Part shown: positions 7,324-15,436 of the stretch, one piece after another
Layout: every line of letters begins with the position of its first letter
How positions within the stretch are numbered: the first letter of the stretch is position 1
Assembly: GCA_964453915.1 (NCBI GenBank)
Contig: CAYVPW010000017.1
Coordinates: forward strand, 1 to 25,636
Reading direction: 5' to 3'
DNA: 25,636 nucleotides
DNA from: UBA1259 sp964453915
Lineage (GTDB): Bacteria > Bacillota > Clostridia > Christensenellales > Borkfalkiaceae
Translations under genes and position numbers: made by a program
Notes under the pieces: model-generated
The model's database searches: none
Told to the model about the DNA's origin: nothing
The model's input: the letters and a program-made list of their open reading frames with translations, nothing else

Positions 7324-9023
7324 TACTTAGGAAAAACTACCTTTACAGTTGTTCCTATGCCTATTTCGCTATCGATAAACAGTTTAGCGTTATATAATGC
7401 GCAAATATGTTTGACTATTGCAAGCCCTAATCCCGTGCCGCCTGTTTTTTTAGAACGAGATTTGTCCACCCTGTAAAAACGCTCGCATAAGCGGGATATA
7501 TTTTCTTTTTCTATGCCTATTCCCGTATCGGACACAATAAGCGTTGTTTGATTTTCATCTTCAAAAATCTTTATTTCTATCTTGCCGTGATCAACGTTAT
7601 AATTTACCGCGTTAGAACAAAGATTTTGCATAATCTCAAAAATCTTAGCGTTATCCGCCGTCACGGAAGCAAAACCGTCTATTTTTACCGAAAGCCCTTT
7701 TTTATTTATCTCTTCAGACAATTCCGAAACAACTTCCGCCGCCACACCGCTAAGTTCTACTTTAGATAAAGTTTCTTCTGCCCTTGTGCCGTTTTCCAGT
7801 CTACTTAATTTAAGCATATCGGATATAAGGGAAGAAAGTCTTAAACTTTCTTTGTGTATACGCTCTATTTTCTTTTTATCTCCGCTTTCCAAGTCGTTTT
7901 TAGCCAACAAAATTTCCGATAATCCTTGCATTACCGTTACGGGGGTTTTTAACTCGTGTGAAGCATTTGCAAAAAAATCGTTCTTTTGCTTTTGCAAAGC
8001 CCTTTCTTTCGTGACGTCCGTTATTATTATAATAGAAGAAAGGTCTTGTCTTACCGTTTTGTCAACCCCTCTTATAACAACTGACAAATCTATTCCTTTA
8101 TACTTATACTCTGTTTCAAAATTTTTACCCAAACTATCCGAAATCGTATCGCACAAATCAACGTCGTCTACAAGATAGATAATTTCCTTTCCTACAACGC
8201 TGCCACTAGCACAAAAAACATCTAGGGCACTCTTGTTAGCAAATGCAATTTTGCCTTTTCCGTCTACGGCGATAATACCTTGAGAAACGTTTTCTAAAAC
8301 CGTGTTAAGTTTGTTGTGTTCTTCGGATATGCTTAATATATGATTATGAGTACTTTCGTTCAGTTCGTTAATTTCCGTAAGCACGGAAAAAAACTCAGGC
8401 TCGCCGGAATCGGTTGTTATAGGCGCGTAATCCCCGTCGTTAAGACTTTTTAGACTTTTACCAATTTCGCTTATTTTTTTAGAAACGTTTTTAGCAAAAA
8501 AATCCGACACAAAAAGGCACGCCACCAAAGCTACTACCAAAACCACCACCAAGATAGGCAGGGCTACTCCCAAATATCCGTTAATCACCGCACTTTTTAT
8601 GGCAAGTCTTATAACAATCTCCGTTCCGTCCATCAATTCGGTTTTTTTAGCGTAATAAGTCATATCCACGCCCATAGTTTCGGAATATCTTTTTACTGCA
8701 ACTGGAGAACCGTTTATTGCGTTTACTATCTCTTCTCTCGTAACGTGATTTTCTAGCGGAGATTTAGTATCGCTTTCGTAAAGAACGTTTCCGTTTAAAT
8801 CTACAACGGTAATTCTAAACGCATCGTCGCTTTCGTACTTAGCGAACTTTGTAAAATCGCTCTCTTTTTCCACCAAAGAGCAAACCATTTCCGTTTCCTC
8901 TTTTATCCTTGCTTTCATCATGGTATCCGCATTAACTCTTACCGCAACTATTCCCACGATAAACATTAAAATAATAGAAATAAAAGTCACGGAAAAAAAG
9001 CGGAAAAAATATTTCTTTCTCAT
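7323..9023 (-). CDS. phoR: PhoR-type sensor histidine kinase of the phosphate regulon
   Basis: In order the 566 residues show a membrane helix (about 8-28), an extracytoplasmic sensor region (30-145), a second helix (151-175), a HAMP-like linker, a PAS domain (about 235-335), the phosphoacceptor box ASHELKTP with His356, and the ATP-binding domain with N box (NLCSNAVNYN), G1 (DTGIGIE), F box (RFYRVDKSRS) and G2 (GGTGLGLAI). This is the PhoR architecture of Gram-positive bacteria. It would phosphorylate the adjacent response regulator when phosphate is scarce, with PhoU and the Pst transporter as negative inputs. It overlaps phoP by 4 bases. Confidence 0.9.
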   Translation of the reverse strand: MRKKYFFRFFSVTFISIILMFIVGIVAVRVNADTMMKARIKEETEMVCSLVEKESDFTKFAKYESDDAFRITVVDLNGNVLYESDTKSPLENHVTREEIVNAINGSPVAVKRYSETMGVDMTYYAKKTELMDGTEIVIRLAIKSAVINGYLGVALPILVVVLVVALVACLFVSDFFAKNVSKKISEIGKSLKSLNDGDYAPITTDSGEPEFFSVLTEINELNESTHNHILSISEEHNKLNTVLENVSQGIIAVDGKGKIAFANKSALDVFCASGSVVGKEIIYLVDDVDLCDTISDSLGKNFETEYKYKGIDLSVVIRGVDKTVRQDLSSIIIITDVTKERALQKQKNDFFANASHELKTPVTVMQGLSEILLAKNDLESGDKKKIERIHKESLRLSSLISDMLKLSRLENGTRAEETLSKVELSGVAAEVVSELSEEINKKGLSVKIDGFASVTADNAKIFEIMQNLCSNAVNYNVDHGKIEIKIFEDENQTTLIVSDTGIGIEKENISRLCERFYRVDKSRSKKTGGTGLGLAIVKHICALYNAKLFIDSEIGIGTTVKVVFPK

Positions 9024-9685
9024 TTGTTTTCAAATCGATAGCCTATACCTCTAACGGTAATTATGCAATCTTTTCCTCCCGCCTTTTTTATTTTTTCTCT
9101 TAAAGAAGCCACGTGCATATCTAAAGTTCTGGTTTCTCCCATAAAACTTTCTCCCCAAACCTCGTTAAACAATTCCTCTCTTTCAACAGTCACTCCGGCT
9201 TTACCGATTAAAATTTTTAGCAACTTAAACTCTTTTAGCGTAAGTTCTAAGTCTTTGTCGTTATAAAAAGCCTTATATAAATTATTGTCTATAGAAAACC
9301 CGTTAGCACTTGTTATATATAATTTAGCCCTGCGCAAATTTGTTTTTACCCTTGCCAAAAGTTCTAAAACGGAAAACGGTTTAGACATATAATCGTCCGC
9401 CCCCTTGTTTAGCCCTTTTACAAAACTTATTTCGTCTGACTTTGCACTTACGCATATCACGGGAACTTTTCCGTCTATCTCTCTTATTTTAGATAAAATC
9501 GTAAATCCGTCCATATCAGGTAGCATTATATCTAAAATGATAAGGTCGGGCTTTTTTGTATGGAACGCTTCAAAAAAATCTTTGCCGTTATCAAAGGCTT
9601 TCATTTGATACGTACCGTCAAAAGCACCGTCGTAAACCTCTCTAATTCCCTCATCGTCTTCTACAACGTAAATCAATTCTTTCAT
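9020..9685 (-). CDS. phoP: PhoP/PhoB-type response regulator (OmpR family)
   Basis: The receiver domain (about 1-115) has the acidic pair after the first strand (EDDE), the phosphoacceptor aspartate in the LDIMLPDMDG segment and the conserved KPF lysine. The C-terminal winged-helix DNA-binding domain has the EFKLLKIL, TREEL-like and MHVASLREKI sequences. The frame could open with a TTG at 9688, but the next codon is ATG, which shares one base with the phoU stop in a TGATG junction, so I chose it (221 residues). It should activate pstS and related promoters; possible target boxes lie upstream of pstS. Confidence 0.9.
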   Translation of the reverse strand: MKELIYVVEDDEGIREVYDGAFDGTYQMKAFDNGKDFFEAFHTKKPDLIILDIMLPDMDGFTILSKIREIDGKVPVICVSAKSDEISFVKGLNKGADDYMSKPFSVLELLARVKTNLRRAKLYITSANGFSIDNNLYKAFYNDKDLELTLKEFKLLKILIGKAGVTVEREELFNEVWGESFMGETRTLDMHVASLREKIKKAGGKDCIITVRGIGYRFENK

Positions 9686-10338
9686 CAAAACTTTTCATGC
9701 ACTCCCGTTTCGTAATATTTTGCCCATTCAGCAACATTTACGGCATGGTCTCCTATTCTCTCTAAATATTTTGCTACCATCATAAGCTCTATCGCTTGGT
9801 CGCCGTTTTCACCGTCTTTTTTAATCAGGTCTATAAGTTCGTTTTTTACAACTACAAACAGTCCGTCCATTTCGTCGTCAAGTCTAACTACTCCGTCTGC
9901 TTTTTCCTCGTCTTTATTTATAAACGAATCTACGCTTTCTCTCACCATTTTAAGCGCAAGCTTGCCCATTGCCGTAATATGCTCAAGGTCTTTGATATGT
10001 TTTTTCTTTGGCATTGTATAAACCAAATCACCTATATCCCTTGCTTGGTCGCCGAACCTTTCTATATCGGTTATCATTTTTAACGCAGTAGACACCTCTC
10101 TAAAATCTTTTGCTACGGGCTGCTGTTTTAAAAGCAATCTCATACACTTTTTTTCTATATCCATTTCGTATTCGTCTACTCGCTTATCGCACAGCCCTAT
10201 GTTTTTGCCTAATTCTCCGTCTTTATTTATAAGCGCGGTGATTGCGTTTTCCAGCATTTGTTCGGTCAATCTACACATCGATACAAGTTCGGCTTTTAAT
10301 TCTTCTAACTCCTCTTCAAATATCTTTCTTACAGACAT
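9685..10338 (-). CDS. phoU: Phosphate signalling regulator PhoU
   Basis: The 217-residue protein is all alpha-helical with two tandem PhoU domains (about 10-100 and 115-205), containing the metal-binding-type sequences ITDIERFGDQARDI and AKYLERIGDHAVNV. PhoU is a cytoplasmic protein that links the Pst transporter to the PhoR kinase and represses the regulon when phosphate is plentiful. GGAG precedes the ATG by 8 bases. It lies 58 bases after pstB, the longest gap inside this operon, and its stop overlaps phoP. Confidence 0.93.
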   Translation of the reverse strand: MSVRKIFEEELEELKAELVSMCRLTEQMLENAITALINKDGELGKNIGLCDKRVDEYEMDIEKKCMRLLLKQQPVAKDFREVSTALKMITDIERFGDQARDIGDLVYTMPKKKHIKDLEHITAMGKLALKMVRESVDSFINKDEEKADGVVRLDDEMDGLFVVVKNELIDLIKKDGENGDQAIELMMVAKYLERIGDHAVNVAEWAKYYETGVHEKF

Positions 10339-10396
10339 TGTTATATCTCCTTTATTTTACTATTATTTTTACTAAAAATCAATAATCGTAAATATA

Positions 10397-11176
10397 TTAA
10401 CCGAATCTTCCCGTAATATATCTTTCCGTTCTTTCGTCTTTGGGAGAAGAGAAAATATCGTCCGTGTCGCCGTATTCCACAAGTTCACCAAGCAAGAAAA
10501 AAGCCGTTTTATCCGCAATCCTCGTTGCTTGTTGCATATTGTGCGTCACTATCACAACGGTAAGTTCCTTTTTTAATTCTTCCATCAATTCTTCTATCTT
10601 TCCGGTAGAAATCGGGTCTAACGCAGAAGTTGGCTCGTCCATTAAAAGAATTTTCGGATTTGCCGCCAAAGAACGCGCTATACAAAGCCTTTGCTGTTGT
10701 CCGCCGGATAAACCTAAGGCGGATTTGTTTAATCTGTCTTTAAGTTCGTCCCACATTGCCGCTTGTCTTAAAGACTTTTCTACGATATTGTCTAATTCTT
10801 TGCGTTTGGTAATGCCAAATGTTCTGGGTGCGTATGCAACGTTATCGTAAACACTCATAGGAAAAGGATTAGGCTTTTGAAAAACCATTCCAACGTTTTT
10901 GCGCAGCACGTTAACGTCTATTTTACCGTAAATATCCGTTTCGCCTATATAAAATTTACCTTCTATTTTACAGCCTTCTACCAAATCGTTCATTCTGTTA
11001 AAGCATTTTAAAAAAGTCGACTTTCCACAACCGGAAGGACCTATAAACGCAGTGACCTGTTTTTCCGGTATTTCTATATGAATGTCTTTTAGAGCCTGAA
11101 AATTTCCGTACCATAAATTTGCGTTTTTTACGCTTATTTTACCGCCGTATTCTTTATCCGTTATTATATTTTTCAT
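10397..11176 (-). CDS. pstB: Phosphate ABC transporter ATP-binding protein PstB
   Basis: The 259-residue ATPase has Walker A GPSGCGKST (46-54), the Q-loop sequence VFQKPNPFPMSVYDN, signature LSGGQQQR (156-163), Walker B ILLMDEPTSALDP (from 176) and the switch histidine His212. KPNPFPMSVYDN and the exact spacing are specific to PstB. It energises phosphate import with the fused PstCA permease just upstream. The ATG lies three bases beyond the pstCA stop, with its AGGGAG ribosome site inside the end of that gene. Confidence 0.96.
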   Translation of the reverse strand: MKNIITDKEYGGKISVKNANLWYGNFQALKDIHIEIPEKQVTAFIGPSGCGKSTFLKCFNRMNDLVEGCKIEGKFYIGETDIYGKIDVNVLRKNVGMVFQKPNPFPMSVYDNVAYAPRTFGITKRKELDNIVEKSLRQAAMWDELKDRLNKSALGLSGGQQQRLCIARSLAANPKILLMDEPTSALDPISTGKIEELMEELKKELTVVIVTHNMQQATRIADKTAFFLLGELVEYGDTDDIFSSPKDERTERYITGRFG

Positions 11177-11179
11177 ATT

Positions 11180-13018
11180 CTATCTCCCTTGTAATCTCTT
11201 GCTTAGTTTTCTTTCTATAAAGCCTGCTAAAAGATTAAGTCCCAAAACCAAAACGATTAAAATAACCGCCGTTGCATATGCTTCGTTTATATACCAACCT
11301 TCTCCTGATAATTGATAAAGTGCCACGGCAAGCGTTGCGTTAGAATCCAAGTATCCCGTGGGCATACCCGATATTACGGAACCCATAGTATATATAAAAG
11401 GTGCCGACTCCGATATTACCCTTCCCATACTTAAAATAACTGCGGACATTATTCCGGGAAGAGCAGACGGCAAAACTATTTTAAATATAGTTCTCATCTT
11501 TCCTACACCCAAGGCAAAACTCCCCTCTCTTAATCCCGGTTGCACGGATTTTAAGCTTTCTTCCGTAGAACGCACTATCGTTGGTAATAACATTATGCTT
11601 ACGGTAATAGAACCTGCCAAAATGGAACTGGTGCCGCCCATTATGGGCACGAACGCTATCATACCGAAAAGCCCGTATACTATGGAAGGAACGCCATTAA
11701 GCAAATCTATCGCCCCGCGAATTATTTTTATAAAAAAGTTGTTTTTCTTTGCGTATTCGTTTAAGTAAATAGCCGTGCATATACCTATCGGCACTGCTAT
11801 TACCAAACTTAAAGCAACCGTCATTAAAGTTGTAATTATAGAAGGCAAAATGGTTATTTGTTTACTTCCGAATTCATACTTTCCGAAAAGCAAGTGCGGA
11901 TTGTTAAACAAATGCGGCACACCTTTTACAAATATAAATCCTATAACCAAAACCAGCACTGCCCCCGTAATAACACCTGCGGTCACTGATAACACGGCGC
12001 CTATTTTATGGGTTTTTATTTTATATTTTATCGCCGATATTCTGTCTTTTATTTTTTCAAAAAACACATTGTATTTTTTATCTTTTTTTCTGTTAAAAAT
12101 CTTACCAAAAATTCCGCTACCGTTAGTTGCGCCCTTTATCGCCTTTTTTGATATTGCTCCGAAAAGTAGATTTACCAAAAGCACGAAAACAAGCAAAACC
12201 ACACCCGTGGCAACCAATGCTCCTTGCTGAACGTCTCCCGCATAGCCCATTTCCATAACGATATTTGCCGTAAGCACCCTAAAACTGTTAAACAACGTAT
12301 CGGGATAAGCAACGGAGTTTCCCGCAACCATAACGACCGCCATAGTTTCTCCAAGCGCCCTACCTATACCAAGTACAAGAGATGCCGTTATTCCCGAACG
12401 GGCGGCTTTAATCACCGTTTTAAAAACTGCTTGAGAATGTGTTGCTCCAAGCGCAAGCGCACCTTGATAATAATAATCGGGAACTGCTTCTAAACTAGTT
12501 TTAGAAAGCGAAACCACTGTAGGCATAATCATTATTCCCAAAATAAGCGAAGTGGCAAGCAATCCGCTTCCGTTATTTGGTGCAAAAACAGCCAAAATCG
12601 GCAATAAAAACACTATACCGAAAAACCCGTATACGACGGAAGGAATTCCCGCAAGAAGATTTATTGCAGAAGAAAAAATCTTTTTAATTTTTTTAGGACA
12701 ATAAAACACGATAAATATTGCGGTAAACACACCCGTAGTTCCGCCTACTAAAAGCGCTCCTACGGTTGCAGCCAACGTCCCCACTATCATTTTAAATATT
12801 CCGTAGCTTCCGGATAAATTTACCGTATCGAATTTATCAAGCCTGTCCGGAGCCCACTCGTCACCGAATATAAAATCAAACAGACCTATTTTGTTTAGTG
12901 CGGGAATACTTTTTATCAACATAAAAACGAAAATTGCGACAACGGCGATTATACATATTATCGCCGCCACCGTAAATATCGTTTTACCCGCTTTTTCTTT
13001 TACTTGGGTAGAATTCAT
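11180..13018 (-). CDS. pstCA: Fused phosphate ABC transporter permease PstC-PstA
   Basis: The 612 residues contain both membrane subunits of the Pst importer in one chain. Residues 1 to about 297 are PstC (helix near 15-35, LLAGIPSVVYGFFG at 121-134, GRALGETMAVVMVAGN near 219-234). Residues about 298-337 are a basic, hydrophilic linker. Residues 338-612 are PstA (LLNGVPSIVYGLFG at 439-452, then GRVISESAPFIYTMG). Each half has about six helices. In most bacteria pstC and pstA are separate genes. No stop codon or slippery site lies between the halves, and the linker is long enough to keep both in the membrane with matching topology. It sits between pstS and pstB as the two separate genes normally do. 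Confidence 0.93.
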   Translation of the reverse strand: MNSTQVKEKAGKTIFTVAAIICIIAVVAIFVFMLIKSIPALNKIGLFDFIFGDEWAPDRLDKFDTVNLSGSYGIFKMIVGTLAATVGALLVGGTTGVFTAIFIVFYCPKKIKKIFSSAINLLAGIPSVVYGFFGIVFLLPILAVFAPNNGSGLLATSLILGIMIMPTVVSLSKTSLEAVPDYYYQGALALGATHSQAVFKTVIKAARSGITASLVLGIGRALGETMAVVMVAGNSVAYPDTLFNSFRVLTANIVMEMGYAGDVQQGALVATGVVLLVFVLLVNLLFGAISKKAIKGATNGSGIFGKIFNRKKDKKYNVFFEKIKDRISAIKYKIKTHKIGAVLSVTAGVITGAVLVLVIGFIFVKGVPHLFNNPHLLFGKYEFGSKQITILPSIITTLMTVALSLVIAVPIGICTAIYLNEYAKKNNFFIKIIRGAIDLLNGVPSIVYGLFGMIAFVPIMGGTSSILAGSITVSIMLLPTIVRSTEESLKSVQPGLREGSFALGVGKMRTIFKIVLPSALPGIMSAVILSMGRVISESAPFIYTMGSVISGMPTGYLDSNATLAVALYQLSGEGWYINEAYATAVILIVLVLGLNLLAGFIERKLSKRLQGR

Positions 13019-13019
13019 A

Positions 13020-13955
13020 TTAACCTACTATCTCACTGAATTTTGTTATTTTTCCACTGAATATTTGATATAATTGAGCGATTGAAAGGTCGTTTATCTG
13101 TTCGTTTGCATTATTAACGATAACCACTACCGCATCTAGACAAACGTTAAAACTGTTTATCCCCTCTTCTTTTACGCTTGCCGAAGAAAGCCCTATAACG
13201 TTTCCGTTTCTATCGCCAAGCACGGAAGTTTTACCAACAGAAGAACCTTGTAAATCTAACGTGAACAAGTCCTCTGCGTTTCTGCCGTATAAATTTGCGT
13301 ATCCGCTCATTGCACTGATTATAAACTTTTCCATAGAAGTAGAACCGTTTATAACTATCTTTCCGCCTGCGGGCAAGGTAGATTTTGCAACGTAATCTTC
13401 AACCGGAATCGCCGCTTCGCCCTCGTTTGCTCTTTGTTCGGGGTCGGATAGATATATACAACCCGCTTCATCTGCGTGTGCAGAAGAAGCCGAACTCTTT
13501 AAGTAAGAAAGAAAGTCCGCTGCAATTTCCGTAAGTTGAACGTTAGAACTGGTCATTATAACAAACGGTCTTTGAATTTTATAGCTTCCGTCCAACACGG
13601 TTTGCGCAGAAGGATAAACGCCGTTAACCTTTATAACCTTAACAGTTTCGTTTACAGACCCTAAAGATACGTATCCTATTGCGTTTTTATCTCCTACTAC
13701 TTTACTTATAACGTTCCCTGTTTTTCCTTGGATATCCGCAGAAGTTGTAGTGTAATATTTTTTTCCGTCCGCTCCTTTCATTTCTAAATAATTGCCGTTT
13801 CCATCCGTAACGTTTGTGTCGAACGCTTCTCTAGTTCCGCTTCCTTGCTCTCTGGCAATTACGGAAATGTTCTTTTCGCCACCGCAAGCGATAAGTCCGG
13901 TTGCCCCTACGATAAGTACTGCCAAAGAAAGAAGTACAGTTAAAATCCTTTTCAT
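13020..13955 (-). CDS. pstS: Phosphate-binding lipoprotein PstS with permuted domain order
   Basis: This 311-residue lipoprotein has a signal peptide ending in the lipobox LIAC, so Cys24 would be lipidated. Phosphate-binding sequences are present but in swapped order. The part normally in the second half comes first: REQGSGTREAF (35-45; Arg35, Ser39, Gly40 and Thr41 match the phosphate-binding residues of that loop), AIGYVSLGSV (92-101) and YKIQRPF (125-131). The part normally at the start comes last: GSTSMEKF (204-211), GSSVGKT (237-243), GLSSASVKEE (255-264), LDAVVVIVNNAN (273-284) and IFSGKITKFSEIVG (298-311). The chain ends at the point where the normal protein crosses into its REEGSGTR loop. 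First gene of the pst-pho operon, with AGGAG before the ATG. Confidence 0.92.
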   Translation of the reverse strand: MKRILTVLLSLAVLIVGATGLIACGGEKNISVIAREQGSGTREAFDTNVTDGNGNYLEMKGADGKKYYTTTSADIQGKTGNVISKVVGDKNAIGYVSLGSVNETVKVIKVNGVYPSAQTVLDGSYKIQRPFVIMTSSNVQLTEIAADFLSYLKSSASSAHADEAGCIYLSDPEQRANEGEAAIPVEDYVAKSTLPAGGKIVINGSTSMEKFIISAMSGYANLYGRNAEDLFTLDLQGSSVGKTSVLGDRNGNVIGLSSASVKEEGINSFNVCLDAVVVIVNNANEQINDLSIAQLYQIFSGKITKFSEIVG

Positions 13956-13989
13956 TTTGGTTTTTCTCCTTTTTTTATTTTGTGCCTTA

Positions 13990-13995
13990 ATTTTA
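13990..13995 (-). promoter_or_regulatory. Candidate -10 element of the pstS promoter
   Basis: TAAAAT on the minus strand lies about 35 bases before the pstS ATG. No good -35 hexamer lies 16-18 bases upstream, as expected for an activator-dependent promoter; the assignment is weak. Confidence 0.3.
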
Positions 13996-14009
13996 CTGCA
14001 AACAAAAAA

Positions 14010-14035
14010 ACCAAACTATCACGTATTAGTTTGGT
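14010..14035 (-). terminator. Perfect hairpin with T run in the pstS upstream region
   Basis: ACCAAACTA (14010-14018) and TAGTTTGGT (14027-14035) form a 9-bp perfect stem with an 8-base loop, followed on the minus strand by TTTTTTG. It has the form of an intrinsic terminator for transcription entering from the right. It may be a back-up terminator for the operon ending at 14154, or an attenuator in the pstS leader if pstS transcription starts further upstream. Confidence 0.6.
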
Positions 14036-14037
14036 AA

Positions 14038-14054
14038 ACGTAAATTTTATGTAA
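14038..14054 (-). promoter_or_regulatory. Candidate Pho box upstream of pstS
   Basis: On the minus strand TTACAT, five bases, then TTACGT form direct repeats with an 11-base period, close to the TT(A/C/T)ACA repeats with 5-base spacing bound by Gram-positive PhoP. A partial third unit (TTTACC) follows. The position fits control of pstS by the phoP product encoded in the same operon. Confidence 0.4.
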
Positions 14055-14072
14055 AGTTGAATTTTAAAATTA

Positions 14073-14106
14073 AAAAGGGCTTGAACAACTCAAACCCTTT
14101 TATTGT
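14073..14106 (-). terminator. Rho-independent terminator of the T-box/oxidoreductase operon
   Basis: AAAAGGGCTTGA pairs with CTCAAACCCTTTT (one G-T pair) around a short loop. On the minus strand the stem is followed by TTTTTAATTTT. It lies about 50 bases after the gamma-subunit stop. Confidence 0.85.
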
Positions 14107-14153
14107 TTTCATTAAATAACTATCCTACTTTAATTTACCTTAAAACCCGTAAA

Positions 14154-14690
14154 TTAAAAATTATAACCTAATTCCATCGCCTTGATGTTTTTATCCAACA
14201 ATTCGGCTTTTTTAGCAGGAATCATTTGCGCTAAACTTGTTTTAACTTGGTCTAAAGTTAAAACGCCCGTAGCCTTTATAGCCTTGCCTAAAATAATCAT
14301 ATTAGCCAAGCCTTCTAATCCGTTGTCACTTGCCATTTTAGCGGCGGGAATACCTATCAAAGCAACGTCTTTTCTAACGTTTTCTTTTTCTATTAAAGAA
14401 CTGTCAAAAATAATCGTTCCGTTTGCTTCCGTTTCGTTATAATACTTTTCTAAAGAAGGAAGATTCATCGCAATTAACAAATCCGGCTTATCTACTATGG
14501 GAGAGCCTATTTGCGTATCTGAAAGCGTCACGCTGCAGTTGGCCGTGCCACCGCGCATTTCAGGTCCGTAAGAAGGAAGCCAACTAACTTCCATTCCGAC
14601 TTTTAACCCCGTGTACGCTATCGCTTTACCCGTAAAAAGAACACCTTGACCGCCAAAACCGGCAATAAGAATTTTCGTAGTCTTACTCAT
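14154..14690 (-). CDS. 2-oxoacid:ferredoxin oxidoreductase, gamma subunit
   Basis: The 178-residue product is a complete gamma domain of the pyruvate/2-oxoacid ferredoxin oxidoreductase family, with GFGGQGV near 11-17, SWLPSYGPEMRGGTANC (36-52) and the LIAMNLPSLEKY segment. In these complexes gamma contributes to the CoA-binding and structural core alongside alpha and beta. Its ATG overlaps the beta-subunit stop by one base. It is the last gene of the operon; two terminators follow. Substrate is not determined by this subunit. Confidence 0.93.
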   Translation of the reverse strand: MSKTTKILIAGFGGQGVLFTGKAIAYTGLKVGMEVSWLPSYGPEMRGGTANCSVTLSDTQIGSPIVDKPDLLIAMNLPSLEKYYNETEANGTIIFDSSLIEKENVRKDVALIGIPAAKMASDNGLEGLANMIILGKAIKATGVLTLDQVKTSLAQMIPAKKAELLDKNIKAMELGYNF

Positions 14691-15436
14691 TAGTCGTTCT
14701 CCTTATATTTATCTTTATATACTCCCAAAGGATAATATTTTTGCATATTGTCGTCTAACCACTTTATAGCGTCTTTCGGCTTTAACCCCCAGTTAGTGGG
14801 GCAGGTGGAAAGAACTTCTACCAAAGAAAATCCTTTGCCTTCTATTTGATTTTTAAAAGCTTTCATAATGGCTTTCTTTGCCTTTCTTATGTTAGCAACG
14901 TTGTTTACCGCAACTCTTTCTAAATAAGACGCTCCGTCTACTTGAGAAAGCATTTCACAAACCTTAACGGGATAACCAACAACAGTCACGTCTCTTCCGT
15001 AAGGCGAAGTTTGCGTCACTTGATTAGGAAGAGTAGTCGGTGCCATTTGACCGCCGGTCATTCCGTAAATTGCGTTATTTACGAATATAACGGTAATGTT
15101 TTCGTTTCTTGCGGCAGAGTGAACCGTTTCCGCAGTACCTATAGCGGCAAGGTCGCCGTCCCCTTGATAAGTAAACACAACGTTATCGGGATGTGCTCTC
15201 TTTGCACCGGTAGCAACAGCGGGGGCTCTTCCGTGAGCCGCTTGAATCATATCGCAATTAAAATAGTTATAAGAAAAAACTGAACATCCAACGGAAGCAA
15301 CACCCACGGTTTTATCTAAAACGCCTAACTCTTCTAAACATTCCGCAACCAATCTGTGGATAATGCCGTGCGTACAACCGGGGCAGTAATGGAATTCGTT
15401 ATCTGTTAAACCCTTGGTTTTATTAAATACTACCAT
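14690..15436 (-). CDS. 2-oxoacid:ferredoxin oxidoreductase, beta (thiamine diphosphate) subunit
   Basis: This 248-residue subunit binds thiamine diphosphate and the proximal iron-sulfur cluster. The ThDP motif runs from GDGD (92-95) to the NNAIYGMTGGQ segment. Four cysteines, C18 and C21 (YCPGC), C51 and C212, match the positions of the 4Fe-4S ligands in KOR/VOR-type beta subunits. The enzyme oxidises a 2-oxoacid to acyl-CoA and CO2, reducing ferredoxin, and can run in reverse with low-potential ferredoxin. It overlaps the alpha gene by 7 bases. The family includes 2-oxoglutarate and branched-chain 2-oxoacid enzymes; the neighbouring aminotransferase favours the latter. Confidence 0.93.
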   Translation of the reverse strand: MVVFNKTKGLTDNEFHYCPGCTHGIIHRLVAECLEELGVLDKTVGVASVGCSVFSYNYFNCDMIQAAHGRAPAVATGAKRAHPDNVVFTYQGDGDLAAIGTAETVHSAARNENITVIFVNNAIYGMTGGQMAPTTLPNQVTQTSPYGRDVTVVGYPVKVCEMLSQVDGASYLERVAVNNVANIRKAKKAIMKAFKNQIEGKGFSLVEVLSTCPTNWGLKPKDAIKWLDDNMQKYYPLGVYKDKYKEND

